Origin: DATHWB01 sp046565785
GTDB taxonomy: Bacteria > Actinomycetota > Acidimicrobiia > Spongiisociales > ZC4RG35
Direction: 5' to 3'
NCBI GenBank assembly: GCA_046565785.1
Contig: JBKHXZ010000195.1
Coordinates: 1 to 8,209, forward strand
DNA: 8,209 nucleotides
Shown here: positions 1 to 5,429 of the stretch, in pieces
How positions within the stretch are numbered: the first letter of the stretch is position 1
How the letters are laid out: every line of letters begins with the position of its first letter
Notes under the pieces: generated by a model
Databases searched by the model: none
What the model was told of the DNA's origin: nothing
What the model saw: only the letters and a program-made list of their open reading frames with translations
Program-made: the position numbers and the translations under genes

Positions 1-1187
1 ATCCCGGTCTCGATCAGTACCAGCGCCGCTCCGGCCGCGAAGACGGCGACGGCCGCCCCGTTGAGGATTCCGATCAGTGCCTGCCGGCCGATGACCTCCA
101 TCGAGCGAGAGCCAGGGAGTTCGTCGCGGGCAAGTCCCCGGATCACCACGGCGAGGGACTGTGAGCCGCCGTTTCCGCCCAGGAGGGCGATGACCGGCAT
201 GAGTGCGGCGAGCACCGGAACTCGGGAGATCACCCCCGTCTGGGCTTCGATGACGAAGGCGACCGCTAGTGACAAGGCCAGGTTCACGACCAGCCACGGA
301 AGTCGGTTGCGGACGGAGAGCCGGATGGCGGTGTAGACGGTTTCTTCGGCGCCGGCGCCGACGGCGGTGGCGAAGTCCTCTGACGCCTCTTCTTGAACCG
401 ATTCGACCACCGACTCGTGGGTGACCATTCCTTGCAGGCGTCCGGCTTCGTCGACGACCGGCAACCCGAACAGGTGGTAACGCTGGACGAGGTCGGCGAC
501 CACCTCTCGGTCGGCATTGACGTCGACGTGGACGGGGTTGCGAACCATCACTTCGTCGAGACCGACGCCGGGCCGGTTGAACACCAGGTCGCGGAACGAC
601 AGAACTCCTTCGAGCCGTCCGACGTCGTCCACGATGTAGACATAGGACAGGTCCTCGAGTTCCTCGTGGAGCTGACGAATCCGTTCGATGGCTTCGCCGG
701 CCGTCATTCCAAGCGGCAGCCGGGCGATGTCGGTGGTCATCAGGCCACCGGCCGAGTCCGGGGCGTACCGGAGCAGACGTCGCATCTCGGATCGAGCGAC
801 CGGCTCGGTCGCTCGGAGGATCGGCTCGCGCTCCTCCGGTTCGAGTTGTTCGAGGATGTCGACGGCTTCTTCGCTGGCCATCTCTTCGAGGACCCGCGCG
901 GCGGCCTCTGGTTCGAGGACCCGCAGGAAGTCGGCGGCGAGGTCGTCGCGCAGTTCTTCGAGGACGCTGGCCGCCTGCTCGTCCTCGAGTTCGACGAACA
1001 GCTCCCCGGCAGTCTCGTCGGGAAGAGCTTCGAGAATGTCGGCTGCGTCGGAGGGGGTGGCCTCGGCGATCGCCGCCCACGTCTCGTAGTTCTCGTCCAG
1101 GTACTCCGAGACTTCTTCGGGGTTGCGGCGCGCAGCAGCCCGCAGCTGTCGGGCGATGTCGCGCGGGCGACGCAGGCTGAACTTCAT
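1..1187 (-). CDS. mgtE: MgtE-family magnesium transporter, 3' end outside the window
   Basis: Predicted Mg2+ channel/transporter of the inner membrane, gated by cytoplasmic Mg2+-sensing domains. The frame is open from ATG 1187-1185 to the window edge, giving 395 residues of a family usually near 450. Residues about 35-140 form the acidic, helical MgtE N domain with repeated E-E-L/V-L-E units. About 145-200 and 208-265 are two CBS domains; the second contains L-F-G-L-P-V-V-D-E-A-G-R. Membrane helices start near residue 298 (R-L-P-W-L-V-V-N-L). The family signature is at 331-344 (P-V-I-A-L-L-G-G-N-G-G-S-Q-S). The last one or two helices, which hold the family's pore aspartate, are not visible. 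It lies 50 bases behind greA on the same strand, and an 11-bp hairpin ends 5 bases before the start codon. I see no better start upstream. Family assignment is firm; the ion specificity is known for the family, not shown here. Confidence 0.95.
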   Translation of the reverse strand, partial: MKFSLRRPRDIARQLRAAARRNPEEVSEYLDENYETWAAIAEATPSDAADILEALPDETAGELFVELEDEQAASVLEELRDDLAADFLRVLEPEAAARVLEEMASEEAVDILEQLEPEEREPILRATEPVARSEMRRLLRYAPDSAGGLMTTDIARLPLGMTAGEAIERIRQLHEELEDLSYVYIVDDVGRLEGVLSFRDLVFNRPGVGLDEVMVRNPVHVDVNADREVVADLVQRYHLFGLPVVDEAGRLQGMVTHESVVESVQEEASEDFATAVGAGAEETVYTAIRLSVRNRLPWLVVNLALSLAVAFVIEAQTGVISRVPVLAALMPVIALLGGNGGSQSLAVVIRGLARDELPGSRSMEVIGRQALIGILNGAAVAVFAAGAALVLIETG

Positions 1188-1192
1188 CGTGT

Positions 1193-1217
1193 GGACCCCG
1201 GTTCGGAACCAGGGTCC
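1193..1217 (-). promoter_or_regulatory. Hairpin in the greA-mgtE gap, just before the mgtE start
   Basis: Bases 1193-1203 pair with 1207-1217 around a 3-base loop, giving 11 pairs with one G-U wobble on the minus-strand transcript. The arms begin GGACCC and end GGGTCC. The stem ends 5 bases before the mgtE ATG and begins 20 bases after the greA stop. No run of T follows, so it is a poor intrinsic terminator. It could hide the ribosome-binding region of mgtE, attenuate read-through from greA, or act as a palindromic operator. A possible -10 box (TAGCCT, 1223-1218) lies just upstream. The structure is seen; the function is inferred. Confidence 0.5.
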
Positions 1218-1237
1218 AGGCTACCGACCGGTTTGGG

Positions 1238-1714
1238 TCAGCCTCGGAAGGGCTTGACCTCTTTTACGGTGACGGTGAAGGTCCCACCCGGCGCCTCGTA
1301 GGAGACCTGATCGCCGACCTTCGCACCGAGTAGAGCCTGTCCGAGCGGCCCGGATGGGGAGGCGAGCAGCATTCCCGGCTGCTTGTTCTCGGGTGAGGCC
1401 ACGAAGAAGTCGTCGACGTCCCCGTCGGCATCCTCGACGGTGACCACCGAGCCGACCACCACGGTGTCGCTGGCTTCGACCTCACGGACCTCGGCCCGAT
1501 CCAGCAGCGCATGGAGCTGGCGGATTCGGGCTTCCATCAGCCCTTGGTCGTTCTTGGCGGCGTCGTAGTCCGCGTTCTCACGCAGGTCGCCGTGTTCTCG
1601 GGCGGTCTGGATGCGCTCTTCGATCTCGGCGCGGCCGGTCGTCGTCAGGTGTTCGAGTTCTTCCACCAGTTTCTGGTGGGCCTCGGGGGTGAGAAACGTC
1701 GTCTCGTCGTTCAT
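1238..1714 (-). CDS. greA: Transcription elongation factor GreA
   Basis: GreA enters the secondary channel of RNA polymerase and stimulates cleavage of backtracked RNA, rescuing stalled complexes. With ATG 1714 the protein has 158 residues, the same length as E. coli GreA. Residues about 1-77 form the N-terminal coiled coil. Its tip carries G-D-L-R-E-N-A-D-Y-D-A-A-K (42-54), in which D43 and E46 match the acidic pair that positions catalytic metal in E. coli (D41, E44). Residues about 85-158 are the FKBP-like C-terminal domain (P-S-G-P-L-G-Q-A-L-L-G; P-G-G-T-F-T-V-T-V-K-E-V). An in-frame TTG at 1741 would add nine residues. I prefer ATG 1714 because a likely -10 box (1750-1745) places transcription initiation downstream of that TTG. 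mgtE follows on the same strand. Divergent to selD. Confidence 0.96.
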   Translation of the reverse strand: MNDETTFLTPEAHQKLVEELEHLTTTGRAEIEERIQTAREHGDLRENADYDAAKNDQGLMEARIRQLHALLDRAEVREVEASDTVVVGSVVTVEDADGDVDDFFVASPENKQPGMLLASPSGPLGQALLGAKVGDQVSYEAPGGTFTVTVKEVKPFRG

Positions 1715-1744
1715 GGCAGGGTTTCGGGTCGCGGAAGACAAAAA

Positions 1745-1750
1745 CGATAG
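1745..1750 (-). promoter_or_regulatory. Candidate -10 box of greA
   Basis: On the minus strand the hexamer reads TATCGT (1750 to 1745), a TANNNT match. Initiation about 7 bases downstream, near 1738, would give a leader of about 24 bases before ATG 1714. No convincing -35 hexamer is visible. The call is tentative in this GC-rich setting. Confidence 0.35.
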
Positions 1751-1817
1751 GGGTCGATCCGCGTTCTTAGCGAATGAGCGCGGCGCCAGTCACGCGATCT
1801 GCATGGCAAAACGTCGG

Positions 1818-1823
1818 TAGCGT
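1818..1823 (+). promoter_or_regulatory. Candidate -10 box giving a leaderless selD mRNA
   Basis: TAGCGT fits TANNNT and is followed by exactly 7 bases and then GTG 1831. That spacing is typical of leaderless actinobacterial transcripts that begin at the start codon. It supports GTG 1831 over GTG 1822, which lies inside the box. No Shine-Dalgarno sequence is visible before either GTG, and no clear -35 element is present. Confidence 0.4.
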
Positions 1824-1830
1824 GGCGGAC

Positions 1831-2862
1831 GTGAACGAGATTCGACTCACCAGCTTCAGTCACGGCGCTGGTTGAGCATGCAAGCTCGGATCGTCCGAGC
1901 TGGCGCAGGTCTTGCGCCATCTGCATGCCCATGACGCTGCCACACATCCCGATCTGATCGTCGGCGCTGCCACATCCGACGACGCCGGGGTGTATCGGCT
2001 CGCGTCCGGGCAGGCACTGGTGCAGACCGTCGACTTCTTCACCCCGGTGGTCGACGATCCCTACGACTGGGGTCGAATCGCCGCGGCCAACGCTTTGTCC
2101 GACGTCTATGCCATGGGAGGTGTGCCGCTCACCGCCATGCAGATGATCGGATGGCCCCGAGACGTCATCGCCTGGGAGGTGGCCGCCGAGGTGATCCGTG
2201 GTGGAGCCGACGTGATGGCCTCGGCGAAATGCACCATCGTCGGGGGCCACTCGGTCGACGACGCCGAGCCCAAATACGGGTTCGCCGTCACGGGCCTGGT
2301 CGACCCGTCCCGGCTCACCACCAATGCCGCGGGGCGTCCCGGCGACGTCCTGTTCCTGACCAAGCCGTTGGGCACAGGGATCGCGACGACAGCCATCAAA
2401 CGGGGGGCATGCCCGGACGACCTCGCCCGCGCCGTGGTCGAGCAGATGGTCGACCTGAACGATCGTGCCGCCCATGCCGCGGCCAGCGCCGGGGTGCGTG
2501 CCGCCACCGATGTCACCGGCTTCGGCTTGCTCGGACATCTCCACGAAATGCTGCGTGCCTCGGCCACTTCCGCCGAGATCGACGTCGCAGCCGTTCCGGT
2601 GCTCGGCGGTGTGGCCGAGTTGCTCGCCGCAGGGTTCTACCCGGGAGGCTCGAACCGCAACCTGGCGGCTGTCCGGGAATTCGTCGACGGTGACGAGGAC
2701 TACCGCATCTTGGCGGACGCCCAGACGTCGGGTGGTCTGTTGCTGGCCACGTCCGAACCGGACCGCTTGCGTCGGGAGTTGCAGGATCGGCATGTGCTCG
2801 CCACCGAGATCGGCCGACTCACCCACCGTCCGGGAACCCGCATCCGTCTCGTCGCCGGCTGA
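1831..2862 (+). CDS. selD: Selenide, water dikinase (selenophosphate synthetase), itself a selenoprotein
   Basis: SelD converts selenide and ATP to selenophosphate, the selenium donor for Sec-tRNA and selenouridine, in the cytoplasm. An ordinary reading starts only after an in-frame TGA at 1873-1875. Upstream of it the same frame encodes a proper SelD N-terminus, I-R-L-T-S-F-S-H-G-A-G, then TGA, then A-C-K. The TGA aligns with catalytic Cys17 of E. coli SelD, so it is read as selenocysteine (residue 15); K18 matches catalytic Lys20. With start GTG 1831 the protein has 343 residues (E. coli 347). Metal/ATP aspartates D51, D68 (V-D-F-F), D91 (S-D-V-Y-A-M-G-G) and D227 (T-D-V-T-G-F-G-L-L-G-H) fall at the E. 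coli numbers. G-G-H-S-V-D is at 138-143 and Q-T-S-G-G-L-L is near the C-terminus. The base between Sec and Cys is Ala, where E. coli has Gly. A structured SECIS element follows the TGA. selA, selB and selC are not in this window but are implied. A ferredoxin gene follows after about 29 bases. Confidence 0.95.
1873..1875 (+). other. In-frame TGA recoded as selenocysteine
   Basis: The TGA codon lies at SelD residue 15, flanked by H-G-A-G before and A-C-K after. E. coli SelD has H-G-A-G-C-G-C-K at this place. Cys-to-Sec replacement at this site is known in other SelD proteins, for example from Haemophilus influenzae. The frame is intact on both sides, the rest of the protein has all catalytic residues, and a stable RNA structure starts at the next base. 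A nonsense mutation is therefore unlikely. Confidence 0.93.
1876..1928 (+). promoter_or_regulatory. SECIS element of selD, predicted three-way junction
   Basis: The first base after the UGA opens a perfect 7-bp stem, GCATGCA (1876-1882) with TGCATGC (1922-1928). It encloses two directly adjacent hairpins. The first is AGCTCGGA (1883-1890), loop TCG, TCCGAGCT (1894-1901), 8 bp. The second is GGCGCA (1902-1907), loop GGTCT (1908-1912), TGCGCC (1913-1918), 6 bp. Three bases (1919-1921) are unpaired at the junction. GGUCU is the apical loop bound by SelB in the E. coli fdhF SECIS. Its first G lies 32 bases after the UGA, inside the 16-37 base range described for bacterial SECIS elements. The hairpins are coding sequence as well, covering SelD residues 16-33. 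Pairing is seen directly; SelB binding is inferred. Confidence 0.85.
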
Positions 2863-2865
2863 GTA

Positions 2866-2890
2866 TCCACCGGGCCATACACTCGGTGGG
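2866..2890 (+). repeat. Short inverted repeat around the ferredoxin gene start
   Basis: CCACCG (2867-2872) is complementary to CGGTGG (2884-2889), extendable by one wobble pair on each side, with a loop of about 10 bases. It lies between the selD stop and the ferredoxin start and covers the candidate -10 box TACACT (2878-2883). It could be a weak operator or mRNA hairpin. No T-run follows, so it is not a convincing terminator. It may also be chance. Confidence 0.3.
2878..2883 (+). promoter_or_regulatory. Candidate -10 box before the ferredoxin gene
   Basis: TACACT fits TANNNT and lies 8 bases before GTG 2892 (2 bases before GTG 2886). If used, it would give a near-leaderless mRNA for the ferredoxin-hydrolase pair independent of selD. 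No -35 match is visible. Confidence 0.3.
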
Positions 2891-2891
2891 A

Positions 2892-3317
2892 GTGGAACCG
2901 CTCGACCGTCTCGCCGCCATCGCCGACGCCCTCTCCATTCCCCGGGTGCAGCGGCACATCTTCCTCTGCGCCGACCAGACCAATCCGAAGTGCGCCCCGG
3001 TGGCGGAAACCAACGAGGTGTGGCGGTACCTGAAGGCTCGCTGCAAGGAACTCGGGCTAGCGTCGGCGCCGCCGCCCTGGCAGAGCAACTCTCAGGCCGA
3101 ACCTGCGGTGACGCCGCCAGGCGACGGAACGGTTCTCCGCTCCAAGGTCGACTGCCTCCGCATCTGCGAGATGGGTCCGATCGCCGTCGTCTACCCGGAA
3201 GGGGTCTGGTACCACTCGGTGAGCGTCCCGGTCATGGAACGGATCATCACCGAGCATCTCATCGGCGGCCAGCCGGTCTACGAGTATGCGTTCGCGGTGG
3301 GGAGACTGGAGACGTGA
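2892..3317 (+). CDS. Thioredoxin-like [2Fe-2S] ferredoxin domain protein
   Basis: Predicted small cytoplasmic electron carrier of 141 residues with the thioredoxin-like [2Fe-2S] ferredoxin fold. Residues 21-26 (R-H-I-F-L-C) begin the first strand. Cluster ligand candidates are C26 and C34, then C88 and C92 in a C-L-R-I-C motif after R-S-K-V-D. This two-plus-two cysteine pattern is that of the family. The segment after it, G-P-I-A-V-V-Y-P-E-G-V-W-Y (95-107), is very typical. An extra cysteine, C51, is not expected to bind the cluster. GTG 2886 would add two residues; 2892 is preferred from the candidate -10 spacing, but the choice is uncertain. It sits about 29 bases after selD and its TGA overlaps the GTG of the hydrolase. 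The redox partner is unknown; a link to selenium metabolism is suggested only by position. Confidence 0.88.
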   Translation: MEPLDRLAAIADALSIPRVQRHIFLCADQTNPKCAPVAETNEVWRYLKARCKELGLASAPPPWQSNSQAEPAVTPPGDGTVLRSKVDCLRICEMGPIAVVYPEGVWYHSVSVPVMERIITEHLIGGQPVYEYAFAVGRLET

Positions 3318-4255
3318 AGGTTTTCCTCTGGTTGATCGTCGTCTTCCGACTGCTGGGTCCGGTGCTTCGCCCGCGATTCGCTCCACCTCAGACTCATCCG
3401 TGGCCGCTCTCGGGTCGGACGGTGTTCGTCGATGGCCGGGAGTTCGTACTGCGCCAAGCCGGCCCAGAAGGCGCGCCCGACGTCGTCCTCATCCACGGCC
3501 TGGGCGGGTCTGGGCTTACCGAGTGGTACGAGGTCGGTCCCCGGCTGGCCGACCGGTTTCGGGTGACCCTGGTCGAACATCGCAACCATGGTTCCGCCCC
3601 CCGGTTCACGGGCCGCTACGAGATCGACGACCTGGCCGACGACACCGGTGTGGTGTTGGCGGCCGCCGGCGTGGAACATGCCACGGTGGTGGGCTATTCG
3701 ATGGGAGGGACGGTGGCCCAGGCGCTCGCCCACCGTCATCCGGAGCTGGTCGATCGCCTCGTCTTGATCGGAACCTTCGCCGCCCACCCGCCATCGTGGC
3801 GGACCGCCCGCCAGATCGGCACCTTTCTCGTGCGCGGCTGGGAGCGGCTCACCGGTGTCGGTACGCCGGAAGTCCGGGCCGGCTACCTGATCCTCACCGG
3901 TGCGGTGGACCGCCAGCACGCCGAATGGATGTGGGAGGAGACCCACCGACGGGATCCGGATGGCGGAGCGGCGGCGTCGTTGGCGTTGATGCGTTTCGAC
4001 GCCACCCGCTGGGTGGGCTCGTTGCGTCAGCCGACGCTGGTGATCATTCCCACCCGCGACCAACTGGTGCCTGCCTCATGGCAGTACGCACTCGCCTCGG
4101 CGATTCCACATGCCCGCATCGTCGACATCGCCGACGCCCGTCACGAGGTGCCGTGGACCCATCCCGACCGAATCGCGGCCGAAGTGGGCCGATTCGTCAC
4201 AGAGGGTGGGTCAGGCGTCTTTTTCGACGACCATCTTGTAGACGAGGCCGAGTAG
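3314..4255 (+). CDS. Alpha/beta hydrolase with N-terminal hydrophobic segment
   Basis: A 313-residue alpha/beta-hydrolase fold protein; substrate unknown. It starts at GTG 3314, overlapping the ferredoxin stop by 4 bases, so translation is probably coupled. Residues 3-18 are hydrophobic (V-F-L-W-L-I-V-V-F) and could anchor it to the membrane. H-G-L-G-G (61-65) is the oxyanion-hole motif. The nucleophile elbow is G-Y-S-M-G-G with Ser129. The acid is probably D249 (P-T-R-D-Q-L-V-P) and the catalytic histidine H277 (A-R-H-E-V-P). Between them lies a cap-like helical region with many Trp residues. The triad is complete. The last 15 or so residues (from G-G-S-G-V-F-F-D-D) are antisense to a small minus-strand gene and do not look like a conserved hydrolase end. 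Candidate activities are esterase, lipase or C-C hydrolase; the sequence does not decide. Confidence 0.9.
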   Translation: MKVFLWLIVVFRLLGPVLRPRFAPPQTHPWPLSGRTVFVDGREFVLRQAGPEGAPDVVLIHGLGGSGLTEWYEVGPRLADRFRVTLVEHRNHGSAPRFTGRYEIDDLADDTGVVLAAAGVEHATVVGYSMGGTVAQALAHRHPELVDRLVLIGTFAAHPPSWRTARQIGTFLVRGWERLTGVGTPEVRAGYLILTGAVDRQHAEWMWEETHRRDPDGGAAASLALMRFDATRWVGSLRQPTLVIIPTRDQLVPASWQYALASAIPHARIVDIADARHEVPWTHPDRIAAEVGRFVTEGGSGVFFDDHLVDEAE

Positions 4256-4291
4256 GCCGACGATCACAACGAAGACCAGGAACTTCTTCAT
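4211..4291 (-). CDS. Very small single-helix membrane protein
   Basis: From ATG 4291 to TGA 4213-4211 the minus strand encodes 26 residues. They are M-K-K, a hydrophobic helix F-L-V-F-V-V-I-V-G-L-L-G-L-V-Y, then K-M-V-V-E-K-D-A. An in-frame ATG at 4303 would add M-L-W-D. The arrangement, positive end, one membrane helix and charged tail, resembles the tiny actinobacterial DLW-39-type proteins, though it is shorter and lacks their C-terminal motif. Its 3' end overlaps the hydrolase gene by 45 bases on the opposite strand. No strong Shine-Dalgarno sequence is visible. Function unknown. The helix-like pattern makes a real gene likely, but length alone gives little statistical support. Confidence 0.6.
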   Translation of the reverse strand: MKKFLVFVVIVGLLGLVYKMVVEKDA

Positions 4292-4362
4292 GTCCCAGAG
4301 CATACGCCCCAGGTGTCTCTTCGCCTCGGGCCGTTCGTCCCCCGTTGGTCGCCGGTGGGCAC

Positions 4363-4938
4363 ATGGCTGAGATCGTCATCTCCGATCCGAACCCGCAGTG
4401 GCCCGGAACCTTCGCCCGGTTGGGAGCGAACCTTCGTGACCTGTTCGGCTCGACCGCACTGCGCATCGATCACATCGGGTCCACCGCGGTATCCGGTCTG
4501 GCCGCCAAAGACATCATCGATATCCAGATCACCGTGGCCGATCTCGACGATCCGCGGATCTCCCCGGCGATGATCGCCTTCGGTGCGGTCGAACGGTTCA
4601 AAGGGACCTACGACCATGTTCCTCCCGGTGTCTCGGTCGGCGAAGATCAACGTCAGAAATGGCTTTGGCACCTCCGGGGGAGTACCGACGCCAACGTCCA
4701 CATCCGGGTCGACGGATGCTGGAACCAGCGATACGCCCTCCTTTGCCGGGATTTTCTGCGGTCTCACCCGGGCACCGCCGCCGCCTACGGGGAAGTCAAA
4801 CGTCAGCTCGCCCGGCTCTTCGGTGACGACGCCGAGTCGTACTACGACGTCAAGGATCCGGCGTTCGACCTGTTCATGTCGGTCGCCGAAGAATGGGCGT
4901 CCTGGACAGGATGGACTCCCGGACCCTCCGACGCCTGA
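4363..4938 (+). CDS. GrpB family protein (UPF0157)
   Basis: A 191-residue protein of the GrpB/UPF0157 family, whose members have a nucleotidyltransferase-like fold and are sometimes fused to dephospho-CoA kinase. Biological role not settled. Residues 3-14 (E-I-V-I-S-D-P-N-P-Q-W-P) are the typical opening. The hallmark lies at 36-54: D-H-I-G-S-T-A-V, then G-L-A-A-K-D-I-I-D-I, where G39-S40 and D53 match the nucleotidyltransferase-like site. N-V-H-I-R-V and R-Y-A-L-L-C-R-D-F-L-R in the second half are also usual. Start is ATG 4363, preceded by a GGTGGG that is a partial ribosome-binding match. The common family form is V-P-G-L-A-A-K-P; here it is V-S-G-L-A-A-K-D. It starts 60-72 bases after the divergently placed tiny gene begins, so the two could share a promoter region. 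Confidence 0.92.
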   Translation: MAEIVISDPNPQWPGTFARLGANLRDLFGSTALRIDHIGSTAVSGLAAKDIIDIQITVADLDDPRISPAMIAFGAVERFKGTYDHVPPGVSVGEDQRQKWLWHLRGSTDANVHIRVDGCWNQRYALLCRDFLRSHPGTAAAYGEVKRQLARLFGDDAESYYDVKDPAFDLFMSVAEEWASWTGWTPGPSDA

Positions 4939-4963
4939 CGGATTTGTAGGCGGTCGCTCTCTC

Positions 4964-4969
4964 TACCCT
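4964..4969 (+). promoter_or_regulatory. Candidate -10 box for the lipoprotein operon, leaderless
   Basis: TACCCT fits TANNNT and is followed by 7 bases and then ATG 4977, the geometry of a leaderless start. GAGG touches the ATG directly, too close to work as a normal Shine-Dalgarno sequence. A TTGTAG at 4944-4949 is only 14 bases away and is a weak -35 candidate. Confidence 0.4.
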
Positions 4970-4976
4970 GCCGAGG

Positions 4977-5429
4977 ATGCATTCGAGGATCCTCGGGCTC
5001 CTGTTCGTCGCGATGGTGATTGCGGCCTGTGGCGGGGAGTCAACCGACACGACAACCACCGTTCCCGATGCGACCACCACCATCCCTGAGACGACGACCA
5101 CCAGGGCTGTGGGGGCGGACTCGGCCACGACCACCACAGCCGATACGACGACCACGACGGTTGACCAGGACCCGTACACCTTCGACATCGTCTTGGAAGA
5201 CTCCGAGGTCACCGGTGGTGGTCGGATCAGCGTTCCGCTGGGAGAGACGGTGACGTTACGGTTCACCTCCGACGTGGCCGACGAGGTCCACATCCACGGC
5301 TACGACATCTTCGTCGACCTCGAACCGGGTGCCACCGTCGAAACCAGCTTCGTGGCCGACATCCCCGGCGTCGTCGAGATCGAAACCCACCACGGCGGCC
5401 TCGTCCTGGCCAACCTCGAAGCCTCGTGA
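4977..5429 (+). CDS. Lipoprotein with Thr-rich linker and cupredoxin-like domain
   Basis: A predicted exported lipoprotein of 150 residues. Residues 1-17 are a signal peptide ending in the lipobox V-I-A-A-C, so C18 would be lipidated and the protein held on the outer face of the membrane. Residues 20-63 are a low-complexity linker dominated by Thr, coded by an imperfect ACG/ACC repeat at about 5045-5162. Residues 66-150 resemble a cupredoxin-like beta domain: strand F-D-I-V-L, then G-E-T-V-T-L-R-F-T-S-D-V-A-D-E-V-H-I-H-G-Y-D and P-G-V-V-E-I-E. Possible metal ligands are H105, H107, H138 and H139. The Cys and Met of classic blue-copper sites are absent, so copper binding is open. Its stop overlaps the GTG of the next membrane protein by 4 bases, which suggests they work together. 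Confidence 0.82.
   Translation: MHSRILGLLFVAMVIAACGGESTDTTTTVPDATTTIPETTTTRAVGADSATTTTADTTTTTVDQDPYTFDIVLEDSEVTGGGRISVPLGETVTLRFTSDVADEVHIHGYDIFVDLEPGATVETSFVADIPGVVEIETHHGGLVLANLEAS

Noticed and set aside
1193..1217. Rho-independent terminator of greA
   Set aside because: The stem is strong but no T-run follows on the minus strand, and the next gene starts 5 bases later.
393..1301. 302-codon open frame on the plus strand
   Set aside because: It is antisense to mgtE and the end of greA, with no recognisable domain; long antisense frames are usual at this GC content.
1873..1875. selD as a pseudogene broken by a TGA stop
   Set aside because: The TGA replaces exactly the catalytic Cys, the frame is intact on both sides, all other key residues are present and a SECIS-like structure follows at once.
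1711..2826. 371-codon open frame on the minus strand
   Set aside because: It is antisense to selD, whose identity is certain, and its composition is rich in Gly, Arg and His without motifs.
1912..2862. SelD starting at TTG 1912
   Set aside because: This start would remove the Sec/Cys and Lys of the active site and place the start codon inside the SECIS loop; the upstream frame matches the SelD N-terminus.
5045..5162. ACG/ACC-rich stretch as a DNA repeat or mobile-element trace
   Set aside because: It encodes the Thr-rich linker typical of actinobacterial lipoproteins, and the repeat is imperfect and in frame.
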